A stretch of 32,752 nt of DNA from Pseudomonas sp. R5(2019) (GTDB taxonomy: Bacteria > Pseudomonadota > Gammaproteobacteria > Pseudomonadales > Pseudomonadaceae): the NCBI RefSeq assembly GCF_009905435.1, contig NZ_JAAAMT010000056.1, positions 1-32,752 on the forward strand, read 5' to 3'. The first letter of the stretch is position 1. Each line of letters begins with the position of its first letter. Positions 23,003 to 31,702 of the stretch are shown in pieces. The notes below the pieces were generated by a model. It saw nothing but the letters and a program-made list of their open reading frames with translations. It was not told the origin of the DNA and searched no databases. A program made the translations under genes and the position numbers.

Positions 23003-23027
23003 TGCGCGGGGCCACTGGCCCCGCGCA
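23003..23027. promoter_or_regulatory. Strong hairpin between algD and alg8
   Basis: TGCGCGGGGCC (23003-23013) pairs perfectly with 23017-23027 around an ACT loop, 8 nt after the algD stop codon. No U-tract follows, so it is more likely an mRNA-stability or attenuation element than a full terminator. Confidence 0.65.
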
Positions 23028-23064
23028 CCGCCCTGCCCCACTCCATTGGATACGGATTAAGAAC

Positions 23065-24546
23065 ATGCAAAGGCTCAAGCACGGCCTGCTTCAGGCCGCC
23101 GGTTGGCTGTTCTACATGAGCTTGCTCATGCTGATCGCGTTGGCCTTGCCCAACTCCATTTTCGACCCTGAGTCGAAGGATTTCATTTTCCTGGTGGGCG
23201 CCGTCGGCATCTGGCGCTACTCCATGGGCGCCACGCACTTTGTGCGCGGCATGTTGTTCCTCTACGTGGTCTACCCGCACCTGCGGCGCAAAGTGCGCAA
23301 GCTCGGCGCGGCGGCTGACCCGTCCCACGTCTTTTTGATGGTCACCAGCTTTCGCATCGATGCACTGACCACCGCCCAGGTGTACAGCTCGGTCATCCGC
23401 GAGGCGACTGCCTGCGGCTTTCCGACCACCGTGGTCTGTTCGCTGGTGGAAATGTCCGATGAGCTGCTGGTGAAAAGCCTGTGGGCCAGGCTCAACCCAC
23501 CGGCCCATGTGAAGCTGGATTTCGTCCGCATCGCCGGTACCGGCAAGCGTGACGGCCTGGCTTATGGTTTTCGCGCGATCTCGCGCCACCTACCGGACGA
23601 AAACGCTGTGGTGGCGGTCATCGACGGCGACACCGTGCTCGAGGAAGGCGTGGTCCGCAAGACCGTGCCCTGGTTCAAGCTGTTCGGCAACGTCGGCGGC
23701 CTGACCACCAACGAATTCTGCGAAGTGCGCGGCGGCTACATCATGAGCGAATGGCACAAGCTGCGCTTCGCCCAGCGCCACATCAACATGTGCTCGATGG
23801 CCCTGTCCAAGCGCGTGCTGACCATGACCGGGCGGATGTCGGTGTTCCGCGCCTCGGTGGTGACCAACCCCGAGTTCATCGCCGACGTCGAAAGCGACTC
23901 CCTGGAGCACTGGCGCCTGGGCCGCTTCAAGTTCCTCACCGGTGACGACAAGTCCAGTTGGTTCAGCCTGATGCGCTTGGGCTACGACACCTTCTACGTG
24001 CCGGATGCGGCGATCAATACGGTCGAGCACCCGCCGGAAAAAAGCTTCCTCAAGGCCAGCCGCAAACTGATGTACCGCTGGTACGGCAACAACCTGCGCC
24101 AGAACTCTCGGGCCCTGGGGCTGGGCATTCGCCGCCTGGGCCTGTTCACCAGCGTGGTGCTGTTCGACCAGCGCGTATCGATGTGGACCAGTCTGCTGGG
24201 CCTGACCGTCGCGCTGATCGCCAGTGTCAAGTTCGGCCCGGGCTATCTGTTGGTCTACCTGCTGTGGATCGGTATTACCCGGCTGATCCTGACCATCATG
24301 CTGATGTGCTCCGGGCACTCGATCGGCCCGGCTTATCCGCTGATTCTTTATTACAACCAGATCGTGGGCGCAATCATGAAGATCTACGTCTTCTTCCGCC
24401 TCGACAAGCAGTCCTGGACGCGTCAGCCCACTGCCCTCAAGCGTGACCTCGCCAGCTTTCAACAATGGTTCAACACCTGGTCTTCGCGGACCATGACCTT
24501 CTCGGCGGCCAGCATCTTCATTGCTGTGTTGTTCACGGTCGTGTGA
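23065..24546 (+). CDS. alg8: Alginate polymerase Alg8 (family 2 glycosyltransferase)
   Basis: Inner-membrane polymerase of 493 residues that builds polymannuronate from GDP-mannuronate. Hydrophobic segments at the N-terminus (about 12-30, 40-56) and C-terminus (about 375-440, 478-493) flank a cytosolic GT2 domain with DGD (187-189), the acceptor/catalytic TGDDK (292-296) and RWYGNN (338-343, at the QxxRW position). These match the essential aspartates reported for P. aeruginosa Alg8 with a one-residue offset. It works with Alg44, which signals c-di-GMP binding. Confidence 0.96.
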   Translation: MQRLKHGLLQAAGWLFYMSLLMLIALALPNSIFDPESKDFIFLVGAVGIWRYSMGATHFVRGMLFLYVVYPHLRRKVRKLGAAADPSHVFLMVTSFRIDALTTAQVYSSVIREATACGFPTTVVCSLVEMSDELLVKSLWARLNPPAHVKLDFVRIAGTGKRDGLAYGFRAISRHLPDENAVVAVIDGDTVLEEGVVRKTVPWFKLFGNVGGLTTNEFCEVRGGYIMSEWHKLRFAQRHINMCSMALSKRVLTMTGRMSVFRASVVTNPEFIADVESDSLEHWRLGRFKFLTGDDKSSWFSLMRLGYDTFYVPDAAINTVEHPPEKSFLKASRKLMYRWYGNNLRQNSRALGLGIRRLGLFTSVVLFDQRVSMWTSLLGLTVALIASVKFGPGYLLVYLLWIGITRLILTIMLMCSGHSIGPAYPLILYYNQIVGAIMKIYVFFRLDKQSWTRQPTALKRDLASFQQWFNTWSSRTMTFSAASIFIAVLFTVV

Positions 24547-24582
24547 GCCGCAGCCCAACGGAATAAACAGGAACAAATCGCC

Positions 24583-25749
24583 ATGAATACCGCCGTGAAC
24601 GTCAATGTCGTGCATGAGTCCGAAGCCCAGCGCCAGCACGCCAGGGTCCGTCTCCCCGCCAAGCTGCGCTATATCGGGGCCAATCGGGAAACCCTGGAAG
24701 CGAAGATCGAGGACCTTTCGGCCGGTGGTATTTGCTTCCTCGCCAAGCAACCGCTCAAAGTCGGCGAGGTGCACCGCGGGCGCCTGCAATTCATGATCGA
24801 CAACCTGGGCCTGGCGATGGACATCGAGTTCCAGGTCCGCTCGTTCAACCCGGCCAACGGTCGCGCCGGCTGCCAGTTCCAAAACCTGGAACCACGCGAT
24901 ATCGCCACCCTGCGCCACCTGATCACCTCGCACCTGAGCGGCGAGCTGGTCACCATGGGCGACGTGCTCAGCACCCTGCAACGCGACAACTTCACCAAGG
25001 CCCGCAAGCAGAAAGACGGCAACGGCGGCATGACCCCATTCGCCCGCCTGAAAGCGGTTTTCCTGAGCCTTGGGGTGTTCGTGGTCGGCGTGGCGGCGTT
25101 CGGCTTTATCGCCAAATCGGTGTACGGCGTGTACTTCGTCAGCCACGCCGAAGCCGGGGTGGTCAGCGTGCCGATCATGAACGTGACCATGCCGCGCGAC
25201 GGCACCGTGCAAAGCCTGGTGGAGGTCAATGGCCAGGCGGCCAAGGGCGCGCCACTGGCCTCGTTCAGCACCAGCATGCTCGATGTCCTCAAGGGCCATC
25301 TGGATGATCAGCAGCTGGAACCGGGCAAGGTCGAAGCGCTGTTCGGCAAGCAAATGAGCGGCACCCTGACCAGCCCATGCGAGTGCATCGTCTCGCGCCA
25401 ATTGGTGGACAACGGCCAGTACGCCAGCAAAGGCACAGTGATCTTCCAACTGCTGCCGCGCAACGGCGAAGCCACCGTCGAAGCGCGCTTCAGCTATCGC
25501 CAGTTCGACCAGATCAAGCCGGGCACCCGTGTCGACTTCCAGGTCGCCGGCGAAGACGACGTGCGCCAGGGCGAGATCGTCAACAGCACCAGCCTCAACA
25601 GCGCCGACCTGTCTTCAGACATTCGCGTGCAGATCAAGCCTGATGCCGCCCTGCCCAGCGAACTGGCTGGCCGCCCGGTGGCGGTGAACAGCGACCGTGG
25701 CCCGTCCATGAACTGGCTGATCGACAAAGCCGTAGCCCGCGGGCTCTGA
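24583..25749 (+). CDS. alg44: Alginate co-polymerase and c-di-GMP receptor Alg44
   Basis: 388-residue protein with a cytosolic PilZ domain, one membrane segment (about 158-176) and a periplasmic part resembling membrane-fusion proteins. c-di-GMP-binding residues are intact: R17 and R21 in the RQHAR motif, D44 and S46 in DLSAGG, at the same numbers as in P. aeruginosa. It should therefore activate Alg8 when c-di-GMP is high. GGA lies 10 nt upstream of the ATG; the gap from alg8 is 36 bp. Confidence 0.96.
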   Translation: MNTAVNVNVVHESEAQRQHARVRLPAKLRYIGANRETLEAKIEDLSAGGICFLAKQPLKVGEVHRGRLQFMIDNLGLAMDIEFQVRSFNPANGRAGCQFQNLEPRDIATLRHLITSHLSGELVTMGDVLSTLQRDNFTKARKQKDGNGGMTPFARLKAVFLSLGVFVVGVAAFGFIAKSVYGVYFVSHAEAGVVSVPIMNVTMPRDGTVQSLVEVNGQAAKGAPLASFSTSMLDVLKGHLDDQQLEPGKVEALFGKQMSGTLTSPCECIVSRQLVDNGQYASKGTVIFQLLPRNGEATVEARFSYRQFDQIKPGTRVDFQVAGEDDVRQGEIVNSTSLNSADLSSDIRVQIKPDAALPSELAGRPVAVNSDRGPSMNWLIDKAVARGL

Positions 25750-25756
25750 AGGAGAC

Positions 25757-27163
25757 ATGCCAGTGATTGCCAATCATGCTTTGAAAATCTGCAGCCTGGC
25801 CCTGGCGGTAAGCCTGGCCGGTTGTGCCGGCCTGCCCGACCAGCGCCTGGCCAATGAAGCGCTCAAGCGCGGCGATACTGACCTGGCCGAGCGCAATTAC
25901 CAGCAACTGGCGGGCCTGGGCTACAGCGAGGCCCAGGTGGGCCTGGCCGACATTCAGGTGGAAACCCGCGATCCGGCGCAGCTCAAGAAAGCCGAGGCGA
26001 GCTACCGCGCTGCCGCCGCCGTCTCGCCCCGAGCACAGGCACGCCTGGGCCGCCTATTGGTCGCCAAGCCTGGCGCCAGCGACGCCGAACGCCATGAAGC
26101 CGAAACCCTGCTCAAGAAAGCCTCCAGCAGTGGCGAGGCCAACACCCTGATCCCGCTGGCCATGCTCTACCTGCAATACCCGCAGAGCTTCCCCGAAGTG
26201 AATGCCCAGCAGCAGATCGACCAGTGGCGCGCCGCAGGCTACGCCGAAGCCGGCTTGGCTCAAGTGCTGCTGTATCGCACCCAGGCCACCTACGACCAGC
26301 ATCTGAATGAAGTCGAGCGCATCTGCAAGGCGGCGCTGGCGACCACCGATATCTGCTACGTGGAACTGGCCACCGTCTACCAGAAGCGCGGCCAGGCGGA
26401 TCAAAAGAACGCCCTGCTCGACCAGCTCAAGTCCGCTTACCAGCGCGGGGCGATTCCCGCCACCCGCGTCGACAGCTTTGCCCGTGTACTGGCCGACCCG
26501 ACAGTGGGCCAGACCGACGAGAAAACCGCCCAGGCCCTGCTCGAACAGGTCGCCCCGGCCAACCCGGCATCCTGGGTCAGCCTGGCGCAACTGCTCTACG
26601 ACTTCCCGGAACTGGGCGATACCGACAAGTTGATGGAGTACATCGACAACGGCCGCGCCGCCGCCCAACCGCGGGCCGAGCTGCTGCTGGGCCGGCTCTA
26701 CTACGAAGGCAAGGTGGTCCCGGCCGATGCGAAAAAAGCCGAAAGCCACCTGACCAAGGCGGCCGAGAGCGAAGTCAGCGCCCATTACTACCTGGGCCAG
26801 CTGTACCGCCGTGGCTACCTGGGCGAGGTCGAGCCGCAAAAGGCGGTCGAACACCTGCTGACCGCCGCCCGCGGTGGCCAGCTCAGCGCCGACTACGCCA
26901 TGGCCCAGCTGTTCAGCGAAGGCCACGGCATCCGCCCGGACCCGGTCAACGCCTGGGTCTTCAGCCAGCTGGCACAAGCCAACCCGACGCCGCAGTCGAC
27001 GGAGCTGGCCGCGCAACTCAACCAACAGCTGTCGCCGCCACAAAAAACCCAGGCCGAACGCCTGCTGCAACAAGAGCGACAGGCGCGCGGCGCACGTGGC
27101 CAGGGGCAAGGCGCCCTGGCCATTCACGCCCTGCAAGAAGAAGACGGTGAGGACTCCCTATGA
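25757..27163 (+). CDS. algK: Alginate secretion lipoprotein AlgK
   Basis: Outer-membrane lipoprotein of 468 residues that helps place AlgE in the membrane and scaffolds the periplasmic complex. Lipobox LAGC with Cys23 follows a hydrophobic signal. The rest is a series of Sel1/TPR-like repeats (for example AELLLGRLYYEGKVVPADAKKAESHLTKAA). The start is ambiguous: ATG 25757 has AAGGAG only 2-3 nt away, while in-frame GTG 25763 has better spacing. The stop overlaps algE by 4 bp. Confidence 0.95.
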   Translation: MPVIANHALKICSLALAVSLAGCAGLPDQRLANEALKRGDTDLAERNYQQLAGLGYSEAQVGLADIQVETRDPAQLKKAEASYRAAAAVSPRAQARLGRLLVAKPGASDAERHEAETLLKKASSSGEANTLIPLAMLYLQYPQSFPEVNAQQQIDQWRAAGYAEAGLAQVLLYRTQATYDQHLNEVERICKAALATTDICYVELATVYQKRGQADQKNALLDQLKSAYQRGAIPATRVDSFARVLADPTVGQTDEKTAQALLEQVAPANPASWVSLAQLLYDFPELGDTDKLMEYIDNGRAAAQPRAELLLGRLYYEGKVVPADAKKAESHLTKAAESEVSAHYYLGQLYRRGYLGEVEPQKAVEHLLTAARGGQLSADYAMAQLFSEGHGIRPDPVNAWVFSQLAQANPTPQSTELAAQLNQQLSPPQKTQAERLLQQERQARGARGQGQGALAIHALQEEDGEDSL

Positions 27164-28632
27164 CACTCAACCACTGGATGAAAGCCGGCATCGGCCTGAG
27201 CTGCGCCCTGATCTGGTCGTGCCCGACCCTGGCCGCCATGACCGCCGAAAAGAACTTCGGCCTGGAGGTGAAAGCCACCGGCCAGTCCGAGGACGACCGT
27301 GACCTGGGCACCCGCGAGGGTGGCGACGTCAACGGCCTGGGCCTGGACCTGCGTCCCTGGGTCTACGGCGAGCGCGGCAACTGGAGCGCCTACGCCATGG
27401 GCCAGGCGGTCACCGCCACCGACATCATCGAAACCGACACCCTGCGCCAGTCCACCGACGAAACCCAGGCCAGCAGCAACGCCCGCGAGCCGGACAAAAG
27501 CTACCTGGCCATGCGCGAGTTCTGGATCGGCTACAGCGGCCTGACCCAGTACCCCGGCGAGCAGCTGCGGCTCGGTCGCCAGCGCCTGCGCAACGACGAC
27601 GGCATGTGGCGCGACACCCATATCGAAGCGCTGAACTGGGGCTTCGACACCACCCTGCTGCGCGCCAACCTGGGCGTGGCCGAGCGCTTCAGCGAATACC
27701 GCACCGACCTCACTGAGCTTGCCCCCGAAGACAAGGATCGCCTGCACCTGTTCGGCGACGTCTCGACCCAGTGGCAACCGGGGCATTGGGTGGGCGTGCG
27801 CGCCCACCACACCCAAGACGACGGCAAGCTGGCCAACCCCGGCGAGACAGTCGACGAGCTGGACAAGACCCGCACCGGCGACCTGACCTGGCTGGGCCTT
27901 GAAGCCAACAGCGACGCCTACAACTTCCGCAACACCAATACCCTGAACTACTGGGGCAGCGTCACCTGGCTGACCGGCAACCGCGACACGCTCAATACCT
28001 CCACGGTCAACGGTGAGCAAGTCGCCACCGGCCAACAGAGCGGCGACGTCAATGCCTGGGCAACCGACCTTGGCCTGCGCTGGCGGCTGGACCCGAACTG
28101 GCAAGTCGGTGCGGCTTACGCCCATGGCAGCGGCGGCGGTGGCGACGACGGCTCGGGCAACTACGAGCAGACCGGCCTTGAGAGCAACCGCTCCAACTTC
28201 ACCGGCACCCGCTCGCGCATCCACCGCTTCGGCGAAGCCTTCCGTGGCGAGCTGGGCAACCTTCAGGCCATGACCCTGTTCACTTCCTGGCAGCTGCAGG
28301 ACGACTACGACGCCAGCCTGGTCTATCACAAGTTCCGCCGTATCGACGGTGACCAGAACATCGGCAGCAGCGGCATCAATGCGGTGGTCGAGGACAACGG
28401 CGTCAACCGTCCGCTGATTCAGGGTGAAAAAGACCTGGGTCAGGAAATGGACCTGGTCGTCACCAAGTACTTCAAGCAAGGCCTGCTGCCGGCTGCACTT
28501 AGCCAATCGATCGATGAGCCGTCGGCGCTGGTGCGCCTGCGCGGTGGCGTGTTCAAGCCCGGCGACGCCTACGGCAAGGAAGCGGATTCGTACATGCACC
28601 GCGCCTTTGTCGATGTGGTCTGGCGCTTCTGA
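27160..28632 (+). CDS. algE: Alginate outer-membrane export porin AlgE
   Basis: Outer-membrane beta-barrel of 490 residues that conducts alginate out of the cell. Signal peptide at 1-26 (cleavage near TLAA). The mature part is full of aromatic, alternating beta strands and ends in WRF, the C-terminal phenylalanine needed for barrel assembly. The start overlaps algK by 4 bp (ATGA), so translation is coupled. An 18-strand barrel is known for the family. Confidence 0.95.
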   Translation: MTLNHWMKAGIGLSCALIWSCPTLAAMTAEKNFGLEVKATGQSEDDRDLGTREGGDVNGLGLDLRPWVYGERGNWSAYAMGQAVTATDIIETDTLRQSTDETQASSNAREPDKSYLAMREFWIGYSGLTQYPGEQLRLGRQRLRNDDGMWRDTHIEALNWGFDTTLLRANLGVAERFSEYRTDLTELAPEDKDRLHLFGDVSTQWQPGHWVGVRAHHTQDDGKLANPGETVDELDKTRTGDLTWLGLEANSDAYNFRNTNTLNYWGSVTWLTGNRDTLNTSTVNGEQVATGQQSGDVNAWATDLGLRWRLDPNWQVGAAYAHGSGGGGDDGSGNYEQTGLESNRSNFTGTRSRIHRFGEAFRGELGNLQAMTLFTSWQLQDDYDASLVYHKFRRIDGDQNIGSSGINAVVEDNGVNRPLIQGEKDLGQEMDLVVTKYFKQGLLPAALSQSIDEPSALVRLRGGVFKPGDAYGKEADSYMHRAFVDVVWRF

Positions 28633-28658
28633 TGCAGACCGCCATGGAGTGCCGTGAA

Positions 28659-30224
28659 ATGACTGTTCAACCCCGCCGCGTCCGTACGTTGCTGGCCACC
28701 GCGCTGCTGCTCGCCAGCAGCGTGGCGCTGGCCAACACCGCGGAGCCACAACCGCTTGCCAAGGGACTGCAACAGGCCAAGACCTACACCGTCACCAGTG
28801 CGCCGATCGAACCGTTGCAGATCGACAAGCCCAAGCTTCCAGACCTCAGCGGCTACACCGCCGAGGCGGTGCAGGCCAAGATCGATCGTCGCCAGAAGGG
28901 CAAGGTCTCGGTGCGGCGCATGCTGCAGGAAGACGCCTTGAAAGAGTTCATCGGCGGCGACAACAAGATGGCTGAATGGGTGGCGCGCCAACACGGCATT
29001 CCCCAGGCGATCTTTATCGATGGCGGCCATGTGAACATCAAGGATTTGAGCAAGAGCCTGCCCAAGCAATACCTGACCGAAACCGAGCCGGGCGTCTACC
29101 TCGCCAGGTTGCCGATCGTGGTCGGGCGCAAGGGCGTGCTGGAGCTGGACAAACAGGTCAAGGAACTGCGCCTGTCACAGGAAAGCGGTGCCTTCATCGT
29201 CAACGACGGCAAGCTGTTCGTCACCGATACCCGGGTGACCGGCTGGCGCGAAAAAGACAATGGCCCGGCGACCTTCCGCAGCCCGAAAGAATTCCGCCCG
29301 TTCCTGCTGTCCTGGGGCGGCACCGAGACGTACATCGTCAACAGCAAGATGGCCAGTTTCGGCTACGCCAAGAGTAAGTCGTACGGGGTGAGTATTTCCC
29401 AATACACGCCGAACATGACCAAGGCCATGAACCGCAGCGAACCGACCGGCTGGATCATCGGCTCCGAGTTCTCGGACATGTGGTACGGCTTCTACTGCTA
29501 CGAAACCAGCGACTTTGTGATCAAGGGCAACACCTACCGCGACAACATCGTCTACGGCATCGACCCGCACGACCGTTCGCACCGGCTGATCATCGCCGAG
29601 AACACCGTATTCGGTACCAAAAAGAAGCACGGGATCATTATTTCCCGTGAGGTCAACGACAGCTGGATCATCCACAACAAGAGCTACGACAACAAGCTCT
29701 CGGGCGTGGTGATCGACCGTAACAGCGTCAACAACCTGATCGCCTACAACGAGATCTACCAGAACCACACCGACGGCATCACCCTGTACGAAAGCGGCGA
29801 CAACCTGATCTGGGGCAACAAGGTGATCAGCAACCGCCGCCACGGCATCCGCGTGCGTAACAGCGTGAACATTCGCCTGTACGAAAACATCGCCATGGCC
29901 AACGGCCTGGTGGGTGTCTATGGGCACATCAAGGACCTGAGCGAGACCGACCGCGACATCGCCCTGGACCCGTTCGACACCAAGGTCTCGCTGATTCTGG
30001 TCGGCGGTGAACTGGCGGCCAATGGCAGCGGCCCGCTGTCGATCGATTCACCCCTGAGCGTCGAGCTGTACCGGGTGTCGATGCTGGCGCCGAGCAAATC
30101 TGGCGGTATCAGTTTTTCCGGCGTATTGGGCGAACGTCAGGACGAGATCCTCGACCTGATGGTGCGCCAGGGCAAAGCCGTGTTGATCGACCCGGTCGAA
30201 CGCCAGACCGAAATGCGCGACTGA
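28659..30224 (+). CDS. algG: Poly(beta-D-mannuronate) C5-epimerase AlgG
   Basis: Periplasmic enzyme that turns mannuronate into guluronate residues in the growing polymer. It is also part of the secretion scaffold. 521 residues from ATG 28659, which has GGAG 9 nt upstream and gives a clean signal peptide (cleavage near ALAN, 26). Two earlier ATGs (28632, 28644) are in frame; the first overlaps the algE stop by 1 bp, but has no ribosome-binding site. A right-handed beta-helix is suggested by repeated N-rich turns, and the catalytic DPHD motif is at 302-305. Confidence 0.95.
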   Translation: MTVQPRRVRTLLATALLLASSVALANTAEPQPLAKGLQQAKTYTVTSAPIEPLQIDKPKLPDLSGYTAEAVQAKIDRRQKGKVSVRRMLQEDALKEFIGGDNKMAEWVARQHGIPQAIFIDGGHVNIKDLSKSLPKQYLTETEPGVYLARLPIVVGRKGVLELDKQVKELRLSQESGAFIVNDGKLFVTDTRVTGWREKDNGPATFRSPKEFRPFLLSWGGTETYIVNSKMASFGYAKSKSYGVSISQYTPNMTKAMNRSEPTGWIIGSEFSDMWYGFYCYETSDFVIKGNTYRDNIVYGIDPHDRSHRLIIAENTVFGTKKKHGIIISREVNDSWIIHNKSYDNKLSGVVIDRNSVNNLIAYNEIYQNHTDGITLYESGDNLIWGNKVISNRRHGIRVRNSVNIRLYENIAMANGLVGVYGHIKDLSETDRDIALDPFDTKVSLILVGGELAANGSGPLSIDSPLSVELYRVSMLAPSKSGGISFSGVLGERQDEILDLMVRQGKAVLIDPVERQTEMRD

Positions 30225-30237
30225 GGAAGGTATTTTT

Positions 30238-31695
30238 ATGCACCCACATCTTGTCAAACTGCTTGGCCTCTCGGGCCTTGCCGCCGCCCTCTTCGCCGCC
30301 CATGGCAGCGCCCAGGCTGGCGAAGTCCAGGCCCCGTCGTTCAACGCCCAGCCGTGCTGCCAGCTGTGCCCGGCGGCGTACGACGCCAGCCGCTACACCA
30401 CCCGCTACCAGCAAAACTTCACCACCCTGGTGCAGGCCGAAGGCGACTGGCTGTTCCGGACCCGCGAAGACCTGCGCACCGAGTTCGACACCACGCCGGC
30501 CGGCTACCGCCGCCTGCAACAGTTGCACGACGCCTTCAAGGCCAAGGGCGTGGAACTGGTGGTGGTCTATCAACCGACCCGCGGGCTGGTCAATCGCAAC
30601 ATGCTCAAACCGGCCGACAAGGCCGCCTTCGACTACGAGAAAGCGCTGCGCAACTATCAAGGCATGCTCGCCCGCTTCAGCAAAATGGGCTACTGGGTGC
30701 CGGACCTGTCGCCGCTGACCAACGAGGCGCTGCCGCTGGCCCAGAAAGGCCAGGAATTCTACTTCCGCGGTGACCAGCACTGGACGCCTTACGGCGCCGA
30801 GCGCGCCGCCAAAATCGTCGCCGAGAAGGTCAAGCAGGTGCCGGGCTTTGCCGACATTCCCAAGCGTGAATTCGAAACCCACAAGTCCGGGCGCATGGGC
30901 AAGACCGGCACTCTGCACAACGTGGCCGGCCAGCTGTGCGGCACCAGCTACGCGGTGCAGTACATGGACCAGTTCACCACCGAGCCCAAGGGCGAAAGCG
31001 GCGGCGACGATCTGTTCGGCGATTCCGGCAACCCGCAAATCACCCTGGTCGGCACCAGCCACAGCGGCAAGAACTACAACTTCGCAGGCTTCCTGGAGCA
31101 GCACATCGGCGCCGATGTGCTCAACGTCGCCTTCCCCGGCGGCGGCCTGGAAGGCTCGATGCTGCAGTACCTGGGCAGCGAAGAGTTCCAGAAAAAACCG
31201 CCGAAGATCATGATCTGGGAATTCTCGCCGCTGTACCGACTGGACCAGGAAACCATTTACCGGCAGATGATGGCCCTGCTCGACAACGGCTGCGAAGGCA
31301 AGCCGGTGGCGATGAGCGCCAGCACCAGCCTGAAACCAGGCAACAACGAGCTGCTGGTCAACGGCCGTGGCGGGACGATCAAGAACCTCCATAACGGCGG
31401 CCATCAGGTCGATATCCAGTTCGAAGACAAATCCGTGAAAACCCTGCAGGCGACCCTCTGGTACATGAACGGCCGCCACGAAAACCTGAAGATCGAGAAA
31501 CCCTCGACCTCCGACACCGACGGGCGCTTCGCCTTTGAACTGCGCGACGACGAGGACTGGGCGTCGCAGAACCTGATGGCCATCGAAGTCCAGGGCCCGG
31601 AAGCCGGGACCGCGCCGCAGAAAGTCGAAGCGAAAGTTTGCAAACGCAACGTATTCCCTGGCGCCGCGAGCCACACCGCGCGTGCTGGGCTATGA
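30238..31695 (+). CDS. algX: Alginate O-acetyltransferase AlgX
   Basis: Periplasmic protein of 485 residues that acetylates polymannuronate and binds the polymer. Signal peptide to about 27 (AQA). The SGNH-like catalytic residues are present: Asp179 and His181 in RGDQHW and Ser274 in GTSHS. A constant +5 offset aligns them with the P. aeruginosa residues 174, 176 and 269. A C-terminal carbohydrate-binding module (about 350-470) follows. GAGGAAGG lies upstream of the start. The algL start follows after 7 bp. Confidence 0.95.
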   Translation: MHPHLVKLLGLSGLAAALFAAHGSAQAGEVQAPSFNAQPCCQLCPAAYDASRYTTRYQQNFTTLVQAEGDWLFRTREDLRTEFDTTPAGYRRLQQLHDAFKAKGVELVVVYQPTRGLVNRNMLKPADKAAFDYEKALRNYQGMLARFSKMGYWVPDLSPLTNEALPLAQKGQEFYFRGDQHWTPYGAERAAKIVAEKVKQVPGFADIPKREFETHKSGRMGKTGTLHNVAGQLCGTSYAVQYMDQFTTEPKGESGGDDLFGDSGNPQITLVGTSHSGKNYNFAGFLEQHIGADVLNVAFPGGGLEGSMLQYLGSEEFQKKPPKIMIWEFSPLYRLDQETIYRQMMALLDNGCEGKPVAMSASTSLKPGNNELLVNGRGGTIKNLHNGGHQVDIQFEDKSVKTLQATLWYMNGRHENLKIEKPSTSDTDGRFAFELRDDEDWASQNLMAIEVQGPEAGTAPQKVEAKVCKRNVFPGAASHTARAGL

Positions 31696-31702
31696 GGTGC
31701 TT

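Noticed and set aside
23590..25449. 619-codon minus-strand open frame across alg8 and alg44
   Set aside because: It lies opposite two certain genes and has the His/Ala/Gln-rich composition of antisense frames in GC-rich DNA. No ribosome-binding site or domain is visible.
30109..31674. 521-codon minus-strand open frame opposite algG/algX
   Set aside because: Antisense shadow of algX; the forward protein has all family catalytic residues.
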